Source of the DNA: Bradyrhizobium erythrophlei
Lineage (GTDB): Bacteria > Pseudomonadota > Alphaproteobacteria > Rhizobiales > Xanthobacteraceae
NCBI RefSeq assembly: GCF_900142985.1
Contig: NZ_LT670849.1
Location: forward strand, 7,146,501 to 7,210,500
Direction: 5' to 3'
DNA: 64,000 nucleotides
Every line of letters starts with the position of its first letter. The first letter of the stretch is position 1. A program made the translations under genes and the position numbers. This document shows, piece after piece, positions 26,751 to 36,601 of the stretch. The notes under the pieces are model-generated. The model saw only the letters and a program-made list of their open reading frames with translations, was not told where the DNA came from and did no database searches.

Positions 26751-27799
26751 TATGGAAACAGCGCGATCTGCTCAAGCCCTGTCGCCTCGGGCCAACCGAA
26801 CATCAGGTTCATGTTCTGGATCGCTTGCCCCGCCGAACCTTTCACCAGATTGTCGAGCGTTGCAATGACAATGGCGCGGCCGTTGATGCGATCAGGAAAC
26901 ACGCCGATCTGAACATAGTTCGAGCCACGCACATTCAGGGTCTGCGGTATCACGCCCTCTTTCGCGATATGCACGAATATCTCATCCCGATAGGCCCGCT
27001 CCAACGTTGCGCGCAGATCGTCCACCGTGGCCCCGCTGAGCCTGACGTAGCAGGTGCAGAGCTCGCCCCGCGCCATCGGAATCAGATGCGGCGTGAAGTT
27101 CACCGTGATGGGGGCGCCCGCGGCGACACCAAGCTCCTGCTCGATCTCCGCTGCATGCCGGTGCGTGCCGACGGCGTAAGGCGACAAGCCCTCGCCCGAC
27201 TCGCTGAACAGCGTGTTCTGCTTCAACCCGCGCCCCGCTCCCGTCATGCCCGACTTGGCATCGATGACGATATCGCCTGCGTCGATCAGTCGAGCCTTGA
27301 CCAGCGGCATCAGCGCGAGCAAGGCCGCGGTCGGATAGCAGCCCGGACAGGCCACGAGGCGCGCTGCGGCGATTGTCTCACGATAGAATTCGGTCAGCCC
27401 GTAGACGGCCTCTTGCTGCAGATGCGGTGCGCGATGCTCGTGGCCGTACCATTGCGCATAGGCCGCGTTGTCGCGGAGGCGAAAATCCGCCGACATGTCG
27501 AGGATCTTGATGCCGGGATTGGCTTTCAGCACCGCGGCGATGACGTCCTGCGTCGTGCCGTGCGGCAGGCCGCAGACGACCGCATCGAGCCTGGTCCAGT
27601 CGACCTTCTCCCATTCCACCAGTGTCGGCAGGTCGAGCACGAAGAAATGCGGAAACACCTCGTTCATCGGCTTGCCAGCGTGACTATTGGCGGTGACCGC
27701 GGATATTTCGACATTCGGATGCCGCGCAAGCAACCGTATGGCGTCCGAGCCGGTGTAGCCGGACGCGCCCAGGACTGCGACCTTCCTCTTGATACTCAC
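26750..27799 (-). CDS. argC: N-acetyl-gamma-glutamyl-phosphate reductase, type 1
   Basis: The third step of arginine biosynthesis: NADPH reduction of N-acetylglutamyl phosphate to the semialdehyde. It has 349 residues with a GTG start at 27799 and AGGGAA upstream; an ATG at 27832 would add 11 unlikely residues. The Rossmann start is VAVLGASGYTGSDAIRLL. The catalytic cysteine is in VACPGCYPTAALLAL and the histidine in GTHRHAAEIEQEL. This is the longer ArgC subfamily. It lies 144 bp after a second, shorter ArgC-like gene. Confidence 0.93.
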   Translation of the reverse strand: MSIKRKVAVLGASGYTGSDAIRLLARHPNVEISAVTANSHAGKPMNEVFPHFFVLDLPTLVEWEKVDWTRLDAVVCGLPHGTTQDVIAAVLKANPGIKILDMSADFRLRDNAAYAQWYGHEHRAPHLQQEAVYGLTEFYRETIAAARLVACPGCYPTAALLALMPLVKARLIDAGDIVIDAKSGMTGAGRGLKQNTLFSESGEGLSPYAVGTHRHAAEIEQELGVAAGAPITVNFTPHLIPMARGELCTCYVRLSGATVDDLRATLERAYRDEIFVHIAKEGVIPQTLNVRGSNYVQIGVFPDRINGRAIVIATLDNLVKGSAGQAIQNMNLMFGWPEATGLEQIALFP

Positions 27800-27943
27800 G
27801 GCTCGTTCCCTTTGGTCTTGATTTGCGTTCACGAATGCCTGCCGCCCGCCGGGAGGCAGCGTCGTGCCGAGCAGCGAGCGCGTGTGCGCCCACCGTTCGG
27901 TGGATTTCGGATTATGCCGGTTGGGCTTGCGGCGCCTGCCGCC

Positions 27944-28924
27944 TCAGCTATCGGAAAGGCCCAGCATCAGCCGCATGTTCTGGACGGCGGCTCCCGAGGC
28001 ACCCTTGCCGAGATTGTCGAGGCGCGCAACCAGGACGGCCTGGCGATGCTTGTCGCTGGCAAAGACGTAGAGCTCGAGCTTATTGGTATCGTTAAGGGCT
28101 TCGGGCTCCAACTTGCCGCTCCTGGCGGCTTCGTTGTCGAGCGGAAGCACCGAAACGTAGCGGCTGCCGGCATAACGCTGGCTCAACGCTGCGTGCAGCT
28201 CTGCGCCGCCGACTTTTCCCGGCAGTGCATCGAGCTGCAGCGGCACCGAGACCAGCATGCCCTGCCGGAAATTGCCGACCGACGGCACAAAGATCGGCCG
28301 ATGCGTGAGCTTCGAATAAAGCTGCATCTCCGGCAAATGCTTGTGCTCGAAGCCGAGCCCGTAGAGCTCGAAGGACGGCGCGCTGCCATCCTCAAAGCTA
28401 GCGATCATCGATTTGCCGCCACCGGAATAGCCGCTCACCGCGTTCACGGTGACAGGATAGTCCGGAGGCATCAGTCCGGCATCGACGAGCGGCCGCAACA
28501 GCGCGATGCCGCCGGTCGGGTAGCAGCCGGGATTGGCAACTTTCTTGACGTTTCGAATCTTGTCGGCCTGGTCGGCAGCGAGTTCAGGAAAGCCGTAAGC
28601 CCAGTCCGGCGCGACGCGAAAAGCGGTCGACGCATCGAGAATCTTCGGCGCAGCCGCGCCCATGCCGTCGATCAGCGCCACGGTCTCTTTCGCTGCCGCA
28701 TCCGGCAGGCAGAGAATCACGAGGTCGACCTCTTCCATCAGCGCGCGCTTGGCGGAGGCGTCCTTGCGCTTGTCTTCCGCGATTGCCTTCACCACGACGT
28801 CGTTCTGCAACCGCAGCCGCTCGTTGATGCCAAGGCCGGTCGTTCCCGATGCGCCATCAACGAACACGGCCGACTTCGTGGCCGCACCGGCGGTCTGGCT
28901 TTCTTTGGTGTCGGAAACGCTCAT
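27944..28924 (-). CDS. argC: N-acetyl-gamma-glutamyl-phosphate reductase, short type 2
   Basis: 326 residues. It shares the fold with the neighbour but belongs to the separate short subfamily: Rossmann motif FVDGASGTTGLGINERL, catalytic cysteine in VANPGCYPTGGIALL, and GLGFEHKHLPEM supplying the active-site histidine. Active-site residues are intact, so it is probably a working enzyme. Some short ArgC proteins may serve related N-acyl amino acid phosphates. Its ATG overlaps the paiB stop as ATGA. It may be the primary ArgC, a condition-specific copy, or act on an analogue. Confidence 0.9.
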   Translation of the reverse strand: MSVSDTKESQTAGAATKSAVFVDGASGTTGLGINERLRLQNDVVVKAIAEDKRKDASAKRALMEEVDLVILCLPDAAAKETVALIDGMGAAAPKILDASTAFRVAPDWAYGFPELAADQADKIRNVKKVANPGCYPTGGIALLRPLVDAGLMPPDYPVTVNAVSGYSGGGKSMIASFEDGSAPSFELYGLGFEHKHLPEMQLYSKLTHRPIFVPSVGNFRQGMLVSVPLQLDALPGKVGGAELHAALSQRYAGSRYVSVLPLDNEAARSGKLEPEALNDTNKLELYVFASDKHRQAVLVARLDNLGKGASGAAVQNMRLMLGLSDS

Positions 28925-29589
28925 GGCACGTTCCTTTCGAGCTCGTCTGTTTCGCCGGCGAAGGCCTCTGGTCTTGCTTTGCGCATCAAATCAGCAATCT
29001 GTTGCGAACCTGTGTCGGGGCGCTGTTCCAGCGCACCCGCCACGGCCGCGTAATCGGCTTCGGACTTGTGCTGGTTGAGCTTGAAGCTGCCTTCCACTTC
29101 TTCCACCGTCATGACCAGTCCGACAATCGCCTTCTTCATCACCTCCAGCCGCGCCGGCGTCATCTTCGCCGACGTCCACGGCTTTTTCGGCAACAGCCAG
29201 TTCTCGAACTTCGCACTAAGCGTGTCGATTTGAACCGCGAGCTCGTCGTCCGACAGGACCCGTACCGTCCCGGTCAGATGGACCGACTGATAGAGCCAGG
29301 TCGGCACCTGGTCCGGCGAGACGTACCAGTCGGCCGATACATAGGCATCTGGACCGTTGACCGCGAGTAGCCAGGGGGTCGCGCCGTCCGCGAACTTCAG
29401 CAGCGGATTGTGGCGAGCGACGTGAAACAGGGCCTGAGGCGTACCGTCCCCGGCATGGTTCAAATAGAACGGCAAGAGCGAGGCAACCGGCCGCGCGCCA
29501 TTCCAGGCGCAGATGGTGCCGAATCCGCGCTCTTGCGCAAACGCGAGGCTTGCGGCGCGATCCTGCTTGAACATCGGGGGCGTATACAT
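28921..29589 (-). CDS. PaiB-like FMN-binding protein
   Basis: 222 residues of the PaiB family (FMN-binding split barrel), first described as a negative regulator in Bacillus. Family features are MYTPPMFKQDR at the N-terminus, ADWYVSPDQVPTW in the middle, and SFKLNQHKSEADY near the C-terminus. Related proteins bind FMN or haem, and it is not clear that they bind DNA. First gene of a coupled minus-strand cluster with the two argC genes and a methyltransferase; the downstream ATGA overlap implies coordinated translation. Confidence 0.85.
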   Translation of the reverse strand: MYTPPMFKQDRAASLAFAQERGFGTICAWNGARPVASLLPFYLNHAGDGTPQALFHVARHNPLLKFADGATPWLLAVNGPDAYVSADWYVSPDQVPTWLYQSVHLTGTVRVLSDDELAVQIDTLSAKFENWLLPKKPWTSAKMTPARLEVMKKAIVGLVMTVEEVEGSFKLNQHKSEADYAAVAGALEQRPDTGSQQIADLMRKARPEAFAGETDELERNVP

Positions 29590-29827
29590 CTCAAACTCCT
29601 GCGTGGCTGAACCCTTGAGTGAGGCCGCCGGGATCAGATGCGCTGACAGGAGAGAATGCCGCGGATCGGATCCGGCGGCAAAGGCGATGATCTAAACGCG
29701 AACAACCGCCCTAACCGCTGAAATGCGGCGGCGGCGACGGGCGACAAAATGGGTCACGGCGTTGATCATGGTGCGCCGCTATAAGGCCGGCGCCGCCCGC
29801 CGTCAAGGTTTTGAACGCAAATCCTGC

Positions 29828-30358
29828 TCAAACCACCCGCCACAGCCATTCGGCGATCACGGCAATTACGTCGCCGAACACGAGCAGCGCCCCGGACCAG
29901 ACAAACGCCGACACGAAATTGGCGATCTGGAATTGCCAGTATGGCATTTCGAAAATCCCGGCCGCGAGCGGCACCGAGGCACGAAGGGGTCCGAAAAACC
30001 GCCCGATGAAAATGCTCGGCACGCCCCAGGATTTCACGAAGGCCTCGCCGCGCGGCAATATTTCGGGATAGCGCGACAGCGGCCACATCTGCGCGACCTG
30101 TTCTTTGTACTTGTAGCCGAACCAGTAGGAGACCCAGTCGCCGAGTGCAGCGCCAATTCCGCCGGCAACGCAGAGCGGCCAGAAACTGATGCCGCTGACA
30201 CCTATCAGGGCGCCAATGGCCACCAGTGCTCCCCAAGCCGGGATGAGCAGTGAAATGAACGCAAGCGATTCGCCGAATGCCAGCAGCAAGACGATCGGTG
30301 CGGCCCACGCCTGATGATCGCGCACGAAATCAGCCAGCGCGCGGGTATATTCTTCCAT
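29828..30358 (-). CDS. DedA-family membrane protein
   Basis: A 176-residue inner-membrane protein of the DedA/VTT family, now linked to lipid scrambling and undecaprenyl-phosphate recycling. It has several hydrophobic segments, the conserved GxxxGDWVSYWFGYK region, and FIGRFFGPLRASVPLAAG, the family's R-F/xG-R-x-R-hallmark. The ATG at 30358 (MEEYTRALADF) is chosen; the frame runs to 30403 with an unrelated cysteine-containing tail. It lies 238 bp upstream of the paiB-argC cluster and need not be co-transcribed. Confidence 0.87.
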   Translation of the reverse strand: MEEYTRALADFVRDHQAWAAPIVLLLAFGESLAFISLLIPAWGALVAIGALIGVSGISFWPLCVAGGIGAALGDWVSYWFGYKYKEQVAQMWPLSRYPEILPRGEAFVKSWGVPSIFIGRFFGPLRASVPLAAGIFEMPYWQFQIANFVSAFVWSGALLVFGDVIAVIAEWLWRVV

Positions 30359-30492
30359 CCCAAAAGGCCTTTCCCGGCAATCGATCTGTTTAAGCTGGCT
30401 CAATCGGGAACATCAAGTCACAATGGCTGCGCAGGGCACGGCACTTCCGCCGATTCCCGATTACCAAAAAAGTTAATATGAGGACGCAGCAC

Positions 30493-30861
30493 ATGATTGG
30501 CTCGTTGATGATTCGCACCGCGACCGTGCTTCTGGTGGTCGGCATGATCTGGGGAATCGAAATGGGCATTCGGCAAAGCTTTTCGCTGGCTCCCGCGCAT
30601 GCGCATCTCAACCTGGTCGGCGGCGTTCTCTTGTTCGCGTTCGGGCTTTACTATCGGTTGGTTCCGGCCGCCGGTCAAAGCGCACTGGCGAGGTGGCAGG
30701 GCTGGTTGCACATCGCAGGCGCCATCCTGTTTCCCGTCGGCGTGGCCGTCGTCATTGCCAAAGGCGAGGCCTTCATCGTCCTGCCGATCATCGGCTCTTT
30801 GGTCGTGCTGACTGCGACGGCGCTCTTTGCGCTGATCGTTTTCCGTACCTCGCGCGCTTAG
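30493..30861 (+). CDS. Small four-helix membrane protein, unknown function
   Basis: 122 residues with four hydrophobic helices. The conserved-looking SLAPAHAHLNLVGG segment with histidines resembles the haem-binding helix of cytochrome-oxidase-like or NnrS-like proteins. The ATG at 30493 has GAGG 8 nt upstream, whereas the ATG at 30478 has none. I have seen such proteins annotated only as membrane or cytochrome-c-oxidase-subunit-I-like. Function unknown. Confidence 0.65.
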   Translation: MIGSLMIRTATVLLVVGMIWGIEMGIRQSFSLAPAHAHLNLVGGVLLFAFGLYYRLVPAAGQSALARWQGWLHIAGAILFPVGVAVVIAKGEAFIVLPIIGSLVVLTATALFALIVFRTSRA

Positions 30862-30967
30862 AGGCGGCCCGGACGGCCCCCTTACGGCCGTCACTTTTAG
30901 AGCTCATCCGTGGCATAGTCGTCGAAAGCGATTCGTCGCGCCACCCCTTCGCATCACCTGAAGAGCT

Positions 30968-33022
<2,055 letters not shown>

Positions 33023-33061
33023 GAACGCGATTCTCTGGCGTCCTACCGCCGGAACCGGGCC

Positions 33062-33083
33062 GGGAGGTAAAATCCTCCCCTTT
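33062..33083 (+). terminator. Weak candidate terminator after parE
   Basis: GGGAGG - TAAAAT - CCTCCC followed by CTTT, 40 nt after the parE stop. The 6-bp GC stem is sound; the short T-run makes it a modest terminator. It also lies in the leader region of the porin. Confidence 0.4.
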
Positions 33084-33246
33084 CCCGCTGATTTTTAAGG
33101 ATTTTTTACCCTCGAGACGCCGGTGGATTTTGTCGTTTTCGGCCAGGTGTGCCTCGCCGGCCACAGCTTTTTGGACGGAAACGTTTATAAATGGGGGCAG
33201 AATCGAGACGCGTCGACGGCGGCGCTTAGCTTTGAGGGACTGAAAA

Positions 33247-34041
33247 ATGAAGAAGTTGGTGTTGGCTTTGACCGCGGTTGCGGCGTTCACTGGATCGGCT
33301 TTCGCGGCCGACCTTCCCGCGCGCACCTACACCAAGGCTCCCGTGATGCCCGAGCCCGTGTACAACTGGACCGGCTTCTACATCTTCGGCGGCGCCGGCG
33401 GCGGCGTCTGGGATGCAGACAGCCTCAGCGTGAACGCGGCTGGCAACGCAAACACCATCACCCAGCGTACCGGTGGCGACGGCTGGTTCGGCACGGTCGG
33501 TGCCGGCTACGACTGGCAGTTCAACCACTCGTGGGTCGCCGGTATCTTCGCTGACGGTCAGTTCGGTAGCCTCCGTGGCTCGCTCAACGATGCCGCGCTC
33601 AACTTGACCGGTACCGAAAAGCTTCGTGATACCTGGGCGGTCGGTGGCCGGATTGGCTACCTCGTCGCTCCGAACGTCTACTCTTACGTCAATGCCGGTT
33701 ACACGCAGTCTTATTGGTCGGGCGCTTCACTTGGTCCGGTCAGCGGCGTGCCGCTCACCGCTGCGAATGCCGTCTCGACGGCTTCGTTCAACAAGGGTGG
33801 CTGGTTCGTCGGCGGCGGCGTCGAGAACAACCTGAACATCTTCGGCATCACGGCGCCGGGCTGGTTCATGAAGACCGAATATCGCGCGGCCTACTACGAC
33901 AAAGCGACGTTGGCCGAATCTTTCTATGGGACCGGTGTGCTGACTGGCACCTCCACGACCTTCCACCCGCTCGTGCAGACGATCTCGACCTCGCTGGTCT
34001 ATCGCTTCAACTGGGGTGGCCCGGTCGTCGCCAAGTACTGA
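33247..34041 (+). CDS. Omp25/OmpA-like outer-membrane beta-barrel protein
   Basis: 264 residues with a classical signal peptide (MKKLVLALTAVAAFTG, cleavage after AFA). The mature N-terminus ADLPARTYTKAP, then YNWTGFYIFGGAGGG, is typical of the abundant small outer-membrane proteins of rhizobia (Omp25/RopB-like). The body alternates short hydrophobic strands and ends in an aromatic-rich LVYRFNWGG segment, as expected for an 8-strand barrel. It is monocistronic, with its own terminator downstream. A TATAAA at 33186 could be part of its -10, but I see no good -35. Confidence 0.9.
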   Translation: MKKLVLALTAVAAFTGSAFAADLPARTYTKAPVMPEPVYNWTGFYIFGGAGGGVWDADSLSVNAAGNANTITQRTGGDGWFGTVGAGYDWQFNHSWVAGIFADGQFGSLRGSLNDAALNLTGTEKLRDTWAVGGRIGYLVAPNVYSYVNAGYTQSYWSGASLGPVSGVPLTAANAVSTASFNKGGWFVGGGVENNLNIFGITAPGWFMKTEYRAAYYDKATLAESFYGTGVLTGTSTTFHPLVQTISTSLVYRFNWGGPVVAKY

Positions 34042-34062
34042 TCGCCTCTAAAATCGACGTTC

Positions 34063-34092
34063 AAAAGCCCCGGCATCGTCCGGGGCTTTTTT
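34063..34092 (+). terminator. Rho-independent terminator of the porin gene
   Basis: AAAAGCCCCGG - CATCGT - CCGGGGCTTTT followed by further Ts. The 11-bp stem, 6-nt loop and T-run begin 22 nt after the stop. It is the best intrinsic terminator in the window, as expected for a highly expressed porin. Confidence 0.93.
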
Positions 34093-34192
34093 GCATCTTG
34101 ATGCCAAAGCCCATTGTGACGATGCGGCTGGCCGTCTTTAAATGCCGCCGGGCCATAACAACCCTAAAAAGAACGCCGCCAGAGGAAACCCC

Positions 34193-34378
34193 ATGCGTAA
34201 CTTGCTGCTTGTGCTCGGCCTCATCGCGCTGGCCATCGGCGTCCTGTGGATCGGACAGGGCACCGGTATGATCACCTGGCCCGCGTCGAGCTTCATGATC
34301 CGGCAAATCCAATGGGCGGGCTACGGTGCGGCGCTATCCGGCCTTGGCCTGGTGCTGATCTGGCAGAGCAAGCGTTAG
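34193..34378 (+). CDS. Small membrane protein
   Basis: 61 residues with two hydrophobic segments (LLLVLGLIALAIGVLWIGQG and GYGAALSGLGLVLIW) separated by ITWPASSFMIRQIQW. AGAGGAAA precedes the ATG at 34193; an upstream in-frame ATG at 34142 lacks a site. Small conserved proteins of this wording are found in rhizobia without assigned function. It precedes the SDR gene by 34 bp, so the two may share a transcript. Confidence 0.7.
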   Translation: MRNLLLVLGLIALAIGVLWIGQGTGMITWPASSFMIRQIQWAGYGAALSGLGLVLIWQSKR

Positions 34379-34412
34379 ACTCAGAACAAAGAGTGCCAGC
34401 AGGAGCATCCAT

Positions 34413-35183
34413 ATGACGGCAGGACTGTTTGACCTCAACGGCAAGGTCGCGATCGTTACCGGCGGCAATGGCGGCATCGGCCTTGGCATGGCGCGCGGGC
34501 TGGCGGCCGCGGGTGCGGCCATCGCTATCGTCGGCCGTAACGAAGCCAAATCAGCCGATGCGGTCGCTGTCCTCGTAAAAGCCGGTCCAAAGGCCCTTGC
34601 GGTTGCGGCCGATGTCACCGACGAGGCGGCGGTCGACGCCATGGTGATGCGCGTTCGCGGCGAGCTCGGCCGGATCGATATTCTCGTCAACAATGCCGGC
34701 ATCAACATCCGCAAGCCGCCGGAATCGCTTGATCCCAAGGAGTGGGACAGCGTGATCTCGACCAATCTCACGAGCGCATTCCTGTGCTCGCGCGCGGTTC
34801 ATGCGGCGATGAAGGCTGCCGGGGGCGGCAAGATCATCAACATCGGTTCGATGATGTCGATCTTCGGCGCGAGCTTCGCGCCCGCCTATGCGGCGAGCAA
34901 AGGCGGCATCGTGCAGTTCACCCGCTCCTGCGCGGTGGCCTGGGCCACGGACAACATCCAGGTCAACGCGGTGCTGCCGGGATGGATCGACACCGAGCTG
35001 ACCAAACGCGCGCGCGAACAGATCGAAGGCCTCCATGACAAGGTCCTGGCGCGCACGCCGGCGGCGCGCTGGGGCGTCGCCGACGATTTTGCCGGGATCG
35101 CGACATTCCTTGCGTCAGGCGCGTCGGACTTCGTCACCGGCACGGCGATCCCGGTCGATGGCGGCTACTCAATCATGGGTTAA
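34413..35183 (+). CDS. SDR-family oxidoreductase
   Basis: A 256-residue classical short-chain dehydrogenase. The cofactor motif is TGGNGGIGLG at about residue 15, followed by NNAG. The catalytic Ser-Tyr-Lys are in NIGSMMS and YAASKGG, and the C-terminus is DGGYSIMG. It resembles 2-deoxy-D-gluconate 3-dehydrogenase, gluconate 5-dehydrogenase and FabG-like enzymes; the substrate cannot be told. CAGGAG precedes the ATG. A palindromic repeat begins 6 nt after its stop. Confidence 0.9.
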   Translation: MTAGLFDLNGKVAIVTGGNGGIGLGMARGLAAAGAAIAIVGRNEAKSADAVAVLVKAGPKALAVAADVTDEAAVDAMVMRVRGELGRIDILVNNAGINIRKPPESLDPKEWDSVISTNLTSAFLCSRAVHAAMKAAGGGKIINIGSMMSIFGASFAPAYAASKGGIVQFTRSCAVAWATDNIQVNAVLPGWIDTELTKRAREQIEGLHDKVLARTPAARWGVADDFAGIATFLASGASDFVTGTAIPVDGGYSIMG

Positions 35184-35188
35184 GCAGA

Positions 35189-35257
35189 GCGTTTTCGAGC
35201 GAAGCATGCCCTCGGACTTGATCCGGGGGTGGGTACCGGTTCGCGTGAAGAAAACGC
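35189..35257. repeat. Palindromic repeat family C, copy 1
   Basis: Arms GCGTTTTC (35189-35196) and GAAAACGC (35250-35257), with an inner GCGAA/TTCGC pair. It starts 6 nt after the SDR stop. A second copy with the same arms and the same tail (ttcgcgtgaagaaaacgcgt) lies at 49744-49787. Probably a 3'-end hairpin. Confidence 0.75.
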
Positions 35258-35314
35258 GTCAAACCGAAAACCTTCAGGCCCGTCTGCTTCAATCCAATCC
35301 GGTCTGAAGGACGC

Positions 35315-36550
35315 CTACGCGGCCGGCGAATGCACGTGTTCGGGACGCACCCCGACCGCCATCAGGCGGCCGGCCAGCGCCTGTAGCCACGGCACAGAGC
35401 TGACGATGCGCAGGAACATCGGGACCCGAAGCGGCTCATCGCCGGGCTTGATGACGCGGCTGATGAGATTGTTCTGAACCGCCACCTGCATGGCCTGCGT
35501 CATCCGCACCGGAAAAGTGCGCCGTTCCCGCACGGCATCGAGTTCTTGTTCGGAAGGGCAGCCGCGGCTGTCTTTCAGCGCCACGAGTTTCGCCGCCAGC
35601 AGGTTGGCGGTTGCGACTGCGTCCTGAATCGCGAGGTTGACGCCGACACCGCCGATCGGCGACATCGCATGCGCGGCATCGCCGATGCACAGCAGTCCCG
35701 GCCGGGTCCATCGCTTCAGGCGGTTGATTGCAACTGTCAGCAATTTGACGTCGTCCCACGTCTTCACATCCGACATGCCGGCATCGAGAACCGGCGCCAT
35801 GCCGGCGATGTCGCTGCGAAAGGCATCAAGCCCCCTCGCCTTCACGGCATCGAACTGGCCCTTGGCGATCACATAGGCGCACTGCCAGTAGTCGCCGCGA
35901 TCGAAGGTCACGAGCATCTTGCCGGTCTGAATGCGCGCAAATAGGTTTTCGGTTTCATTCGGCCGCCGGCCGGCGCGAAACCACAGCACGTCCATCGGCG
36001 CGCCGATTTCTTCCACGTCAAGCCGCGCACGCTCGCGCACTACCGAGTGTCGTCCGTCACATCCGACGGTAAGGCCCGCGCGAATCTCGACCGGCCCTTC
36101 CGGCGTATCGGCATGGACTCCGACGACACGATCGCCGGACCAGATCAGGTCGGTGGCGCTGGCGTTCATCATCACCTGAAGCGACGCAAACCGCTTGCCG
36201 CTCTCGCGCAGAAAATTGAGGAAATCCCATTGCGGCATCATCGCGATGAAGGGGTATTTGACGTGCAGGCGGCCAAGATCGGCTACGCGGATGGATTGGT
36301 CGCCGAACTTGCCGTCCATCTTCTGCAACTGCTGATGCGGCACTTTCAGAAAGCCGTCGATCAGCCCCAGTTCATCCATGACCTGCAAGGTCGAGGGGTG
36401 GACGGTGTCGCCACGAAAGTCCCGAAAGAAATCGGCATGCTTTTCCAGCACCAGCGTTTCGATGCCGGCGCGGCCCAACAGATAACCCAGCATCATGCCG
36501 GCCGGGCCGCCTCCGACGATGCAACAATGGGTCTGAATGGTTCGGGGCAT
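35315..36550 (-). CDS. FAD-dependent aromatic-type monooxygenase (UbiH/PHBH family)
   Basis: A 411-residue group A flavoprotein monooxygenase. The Rossmann FAD motif is IVGGGPAGMMLGYLLGRAG, the DG motif is GCDGRHSVVRERA, and the GD motif is CIGDAAHAMSPIGGVGVNLA. Such enzymes hydroxylate aromatic compounds using NAD(P)H and O2. The wording, including the N-terminal TLVLEKHADFFRDFRGDTVH, resembles proteins annotated simply as FAD-dependent oxidoreductase in rhizobia. No catabolic partner genes are next to it; substrate unknown. Confidence 0.87.
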   Translation of the reverse strand: MPRTIQTHCCIVGGGPAGMMLGYLLGRAGIETLVLEKHADFFRDFRGDTVHPSTLQVMDELGLIDGFLKVPHQQLQKMDGKFGDQSIRVADLGRLHVKYPFIAMMPQWDFLNFLRESGKRFASLQVMMNASATDLIWSGDRVVGVHADTPEGPVEIRAGLTVGCDGRHSVVRERARLDVEEIGAPMDVLWFRAGRRPNETENLFARIQTGKMLVTFDRGDYWQCAYVIAKGQFDAVKARGLDAFRSDIAGMAPVLDAGMSDVKTWDDVKLLTVAINRLKRWTRPGLLCIGDAAHAMSPIGGVGVNLAIQDAVATANLLAAKLVALKDSRGCPSEQELDAVRERRTFPVRMTQAMQVAVQNNLISRVIKPGDEPLRVPMFLRIVSSVPWLQALAGRLMAVGVRPEHVHSPAA

Positions 36551-36601
36551 CGGCCACGCCTAACAAGCTATGCCGGAGTTTCGCATATTCCGGCGAAGGA
36601 T

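Noticed and set aside
26570..29053. 827-codon open frame on the plus strand
   Set aside because: It runs antisense through the methyltransferase and both argC genes, whose catalytic motifs are intact; no domain in the antisense product.
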